Source: Prevotella sp.
GTDB lineage: Bacteria; Bacteroidota; Bacteroidia; Bacteroidales; Bacteroidaceae
Length of the DNA: 64,000 nucleotides
Direction: 5' to 3'
Assembly (NCBI GenBank): GCA_017469955.1
Contig: JAFUFJ010000016.1
Coordinates: forward strand, 1-64,000
This document shows positions 61,302-64,000 of the stretch, one piece after another. The number at the start of each line of letters is the position of its first letter. The first letter of the stretch is position 1. The position numbers and the translations under genes are program-made. Under the pieces are notes generated by a model, which was given only the letters and a program-made list of their open reading frames with translations, ran no database searches and had not been told where the DNA came from.

Positions 61302-61967
61302 ATGAAAGTGATTGTGAGCAAAGAGATAGAACAAGTGTGCCCTGGTTTTGTGGGTGCTTGTGTTGAAGCCGACGTTGTCAACTCGGCATACAGTGAGGAA
61401 CTCTGGCAGGAGATTCACGCCTTGGGCGATGAATACCGCCGTACGTTGACGACAGAGACCGTGAAAGAACTGCCAAGTATTGCAGCAACGCGACGCATAT
61501 ACAGGGCTTGCGGCAAGGACCCCTCGCGCTATCGTCCGGCATCTGAGGCCCTCATCCGGCGCATGCTGCAGGGCAAAGAGCTCTATCAGATTGACACTTT
61601 GGTCGACCTTATCAACCTGGCAAGCATCCGTTTCGGCTATTCTATCGGCGGTTTTGATGCCTCAAAGTTCGCAGGAGACACCCTGACGCTGGGCATCGGG
61701 CGTGCAGGTGAGCCCTATGAAGGTATCGGTCGTGGGCTGCTCAACATAGAAGGTCTGCCCGTCTATCGCGATGACTTAGGCGGGGTAGGCACACCGACGA
61801 GCGACAACGAGCGGACGAAAATCGGGCTGAGCACGCGCCGGTTACTGGTGCTTGTCAATGGATATGACGGCAATGAGGAGCGTGTTTGCCGGAACGCAGA
61901 CTACATTCTTTCGCTGCTTTCACGCTACTGCCAGTCGTCGGGAGGCAGCTATCAGCTCTACCGATAG
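61302..61967 (+). CDS. B3/B4 domain protein (PheT editing-domain-like)
   Basis: This 221-residue protein is a stand-alone B3/B4 domain resembling the editing module of phenylalanyl-tRNA synthetase beta (PSIAATRRIYRACGKDPSRYRP, SEALIRRMLQGKELYQIDTLVD, NLASIRFGYSIGGFD). Such free-standing proteins may hydrolyse mischarged tRNA or bind amino-acid-like ligands; activity is unproven. The start at 61302 is set by the promoter 5 bases upstream. The longer frame from 61044 overlaps ligA on the other strand and is rejected. Confidence 0.85.
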   Translation: MKVIVSKEIEQVCPGFVGACVEADVVNSAYSEELWQEIHALGDEYRRTLTTETVKELPSIAATRRIYRACGKDPSRYRPASEALIRRMLQGKELYQIDTLVDLINLASIRFGYSIGGFDASKFAGDTLTLGIGRAGEPYEGIGRGLLNIEGLPVYRDDLGGVGTPTSDNERTKIGLSTRRLLVLVNGYDGNEERVCRNADYILSLLSRYCQSSGGSYQLYR

Positions 61968-62266
61968 TCCCTTTCCTGATTTCCTGAAAGCCCCTTCCGG
62001 GCTGCTTTTCGGGCAGTTCCGGCCGGGAGTCCGGCCTTCTGTCGTCAGGCTTCCTTGCCGTTGTGTGCGAGAAAGCTTAGGTTTCAGCCCGAGAAGTCTA
62101 TGGGTTCTGGGTCAGAAAGCTATGAGTTATTAGGAAGAAAGCTAAGACTTCTCACCCTAAACTCTTAGCTTTCTCGGCGACGCCCCTGAGCCCTCTTTCC
62201 GGCAAGGCTTTCAAAACACCTCGGACACGGTGGTGTCAGCGTCGGGAAAAACTTCCTGAAGACAAA
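61968..62266. repeat. 22-bp-phased array with 107-bp element (copy B8, core 62069-62175)
   Basis: The core modules are AAAGC-TTA-GGTTT, AAGTC-TAT-GGGTT, AAAGC-TAT-GAGTT, AAAGC-TAA-GACTT and AACTC-TTA-GCTTT, with a 47-base interior between the 30-base arms. Upstream modules in register reach back to the B3/4 stop codon: CTTCC-TTG-CCGTT (62050), TTTTC-GGG-CAGTT (62006), CTGAA-AGC-CCCTT (61984). Downstream: GCCCC-TGA-GCCCT (62182), AAAAC-TTC-CTGAA (62248). It fills the gap between convergent genes. Confidence 0.82.
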
Positions 62267-62271
62267 CAGAA

Positions 62272-62296
62272 AGAGCAGGGCTGCGCGCCCTGCTCT
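62272..62296 (-). terminator. Intrinsic terminator of ald
   Basis: A perfect 10-bp stem (AGAGCAGGGC with GCCCTGCTCT) has a 5-base loop. On the minus strand it is followed by TTCTGTTTGTCTT. Confidence 0.8.
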
Positions 62297-62321
62297 TCTT
62301 GTTTCTCGGCTTATTCCCGGC

Positions 62322-63428
62322 TTATAGCTCTACGGGTTCGTAAGGCATGCCCCATACGTCGGCCACGGCTTTGAACGTGATTTTCCCGTCAACGACGTTG
62401 AGACCCTTGAAGAGTGCCTCGTCGTCTTTGCAGGCTTTACGCCAGCCTTTGTCAGCCAAGGCGATGGCATAGCGCAGGGTAGCGTTGGTAAGAGCCATCG
62501 TTGACGTGTGTGCAACTGCGCCCGGAATGTTGGCGACTGCATAGTGAAGTATGCCGTCAACCTCATATACAGGCTCGCTATGTGTCGTCGGATGCGACGT
62601 CTCGAAGCAGCCTCCTTGGTCGATAGCCACGTCGACAAGCACCGTACCCGGTTCCATCAGCTTCAGCATGTCACGCGTAATAAGATGAGGAGCCTTGTCT
62701 CCGGGTATCAGAACCGAACCGATCACGATGTCAACATCGGCCAGTTCCTTGCGGATATTGTGCTCGGAAGAGTAGAGCGTATGCACGTTTGCGGGCGTCT
62801 CAATGTCGAGTTGACGCAGGCGAGGCAGCGAGATGTCGGTGATATAGACCTCGGCTCCCATGCCCGCAGCCATCCTTGCTGCAGCTTCACCCACGGTTCC
62901 ACCGCCGAGCACGAGCACCTTTGTCGGCTTCACTCCTGGCACACCACCGATGAGTTTGCCCTTTCCGCCCTTGGTCTTCTGCAGGTAATAGGCGCCGTTT
63001 ATGGAGGCCATACGGCCGGCAACCTCACTCATTGGCACGAGAAGAGGCAGCGAACGGTCCTTGAGTTGCACTGTCTCATAGGCTACACAGACGGCTCCGC
63101 TCTTCACCATGGCTTCGGTCAACGGGCGGTCGCAGGCCAAATGGAAATAAGTAAACAGCACTTGGCCGGGCTTGACAAGCTTGTATTCAGGCTCGATGGG
63201 TTCCTTAACTTTGACAATCATCTCTGCCACATCGTAGGTTTCTTCGATGGTCGGCAGGATCTTTGCTCCTACGGCTTCATATTCTTCGTCAGCAAAGCCA
63301 CTGCCAATACCGGCAGTATGTTGTACGAATACTTCGTGTCCGTGCTTGATAAGCTCAGCCACGCCGGCGGGAGTCATGCCGACTCGACTCTCGTTGTTCT
63401 TGATTTCTTTTGGAATACCGATTCTCAT
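62322..63428 (-). CDS. ald: Alanine dehydrogenase
   Basis: This 368-residue enzyme interconverts L-alanine and pyruvate/ammonia with NAD. Signatures: MRIGIPKEIKNNESRVGMTP, HGHEVFVQ, TYFHLACDRPLT, MSEVAGRMA, the Rossmann motif VLVLGGGTVGEAAARMA, VDVAIDQGGCFETS and NIPGAVAHTSTMALTNATLRY. Length and order are those of the family. The gene has its own terminator (62272) and is followed upstream by the Nudix gene on the same strand, 64 bp away. Confidence 0.95.
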   Translation of the reverse strand: MRIGIPKEIKNNESRVGMTPAGVAELIKHGHEVFVQHTAGIGSGFADEEYEAVGAKILPTIEETYDVAEMIVKVKEPIEPEYKLVKPGQVLFTYFHLACDRPLTEAMVKSGAVCVAYETVQLKDRSLPLLVPMSEVAGRMASINGAYYLQKTKGGKGKLIGGVPGVKPTKVLVLGGGTVGEAAARMAAGMGAEVYITDISLPRLRQLDIETPANVHTLYSSEHNIRKELADVDIVIGSVLIPGDKAPHLITRDMLKLMEPGTVLVDVAIDQGGCFETSHPTTHSEPVYEVDGILHYAVANIPGAVAHTSTMALTNATLRYAIALADKGWRKACKDDEALFKGLNVVDGKITFKAVADVWGMPYEPVEL

Positions 63429-63492
63429 GATGTTTTAATTTTAGGTGTATAATTAATGATAGATAAAGCATTCTCAGGGCGACACCTTGTGG

Positions 63493-63921
63493 TCATTCTG
63501 CTGAAGGCGCTCCGTTCGCAGCGTCTTCCGTGGGCAGAATCTCCAGTAGTTTTGCGTCGGCTTCGGTCCATCGCAGCCGGTTCATCTCGTCACACGTAAG
63601 CCATTGATAGTCCAAATGCTCGTAAAGTTTGATGCGTCTGTCGCCTTTCTTGCAGAGATAGGCCGTCAGCGTGATGGAGAAGTCGGGATATTCGTGGTCT
63701 ACTGTGCCCAGCTTGCGGCCCACATAGACATCCCAGTCCATCTCTTCTGCTATCTCTCTGATGAGAGCTTCATAGTCGTTCTCGCCCTCTTCTACCTTTC
63801 CTCCCGGGAATTCCCATCGCTCACTTATGTACATAAACCTTGAGCGTGTGCGTTGCATGCATAAATATTTATCGCCGTCTTTCACAACAGCTGCGACGAC
63901 ATTGTAGTGTTTCTTTTCCAT
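63493..63921 (-). CDS. Nudix hydrolase (MutT-like)
   Basis: This 142-residue protein has a Nudix box at about residues 40-62 (GGKVEEGENDYEALIREIAE then EMDW), with the REUxEE core intact. The Gly that normally follows is Asp, a tolerated variant. The start of the domain (NVVAAVVKDGDKYLCMQRTR, FMYISERWEFPGGK) matches the (deoxy)nucleoside triphosphate pyrophosphohydrolase/8-oxo-dGTPase group. The start is set at MEKKHYN (63921). The 17-residue extension upstream crosses a TATATTTG -7-like box at 63944-63951 and is rejected. Confidence 0.9.
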   Translation of the reverse strand: MEKKHYNVVAAVVKDGDKYLCMQRTRSRFMYISERWEFPGGKVEEGENDYEALIREIAEEMDWDVYVGRKLGTVDHEYPDFSITLTAYLCKKGDRRIKLYEHLDYQWLTCDEMNRLRWTEADAKLLEILPTEDAANGAPSAE

Positions 63922-64000
63922 AGATTCAGCATAAAATACACCGCAAATATACAAAATAATCCGTATTTTCATATGTTTTTATCTGTTTTTTCGTATTTTT

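Overview
The window looks like a chromosomal segment of a Bacteroidales bacterium, most likely Prevotella or a close relative. The reasons are: promoters of the Bacteroidetes type (TTTG, 19-20 bp, TAnnTTTG); many secreted proteins ending in a Prevotella/Porphyromonas-style C-terminal sorting signal (VYNLQG...GVYIKNGKKxVK); a FecI/FecR-type sigma/anti-sigma pair; GH31/GH36 and SusE/F-like proteins; and gene families such as DUF349, DUF6377, DUF4922 and UPF0014. Coding density is ordinary. No rRNA, tRNA or CRISPR array was found.

Layout. 1-230 is the N-terminal end of a tyrosine integrase running off the left edge, so a mobile element probably ends near 230-640. 647-5734 encodes a glycosyltransferase/HIT-like/SpoIID fusion and an AmpG-like transporter (a likely cell-wall turnover pair). 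6359-9499 is a large secreted protein. 9797-11799 is aguB-aguA (agmatine to putrescine). 12181-17548 is a membrane TPR/HTH regulator followed by a secreted GH31 glycosidase and a SusE/F-like protein. 17634-20055 is an ABC-like ATPase with every catalytic motif degenerate, a UPF0014 (FetB-like) permease and a nuclease lipoprotein. 20406-22144 is a Nif3-like protein and a zinc-ribbon coiled-coil protein. 22256-31293 (minus strand) holds a rhodanese-MBL fusion, a TerB-DnaJ protein, a glutaminase-family secreted protein, a DUF349 protein and CorA. 31676-34426 (minus) is an ECF sigma factor, a short FecR-like anti-sigma factor and an STN/DUF3857-like protein with overlapping ends. 34575-37142 is pepD and a UPF0104 membrane protein. 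37854-41009 holds two sorting-signal proteins including a C25 (gingipain-family) peptidase, flanked by near-identical direct repeats. 41513-46275 is rsmA, a free-Met-sulfoxide reductase, an M6 metalloprotease and a patatin. 46308-54245 (minus) is clpB, GH36, a C1-like peptidase and aminopeptidase P. 54372-63921 holds a DUF2752 protein, trmD, a degenerate metallophosphatase lipoprotein, a divergent ligA, a B3/4 protein, ald and a Nudix hydrolase.

The most unusual signal is between the genes. Twelve gaps carry a 107-bp element made of five 13-bp imperfect palindromes of the form AAxxx-NNN-xxxTT, placed exactly 22 bp apart. The half-site words differ from copy to copy and are drawn from a small vocabulary (AAAGC, AAGTC, AACCC, AAAGG, AACTC, AAACC, ACATC and their complements). 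In several copies the outer arms are perfectly complementary although their sequences differ, so pairing is kept while sequence changes. In several gaps the 22-bp phasing continues in more degenerate form to the neighbouring stop codon, and in the 5735-6124 gap there is a higher-order repeat of 110 bp (5 x 22). I do not recognise this as a named repeat family.

All calls are from reading the sequence. No database search was run.
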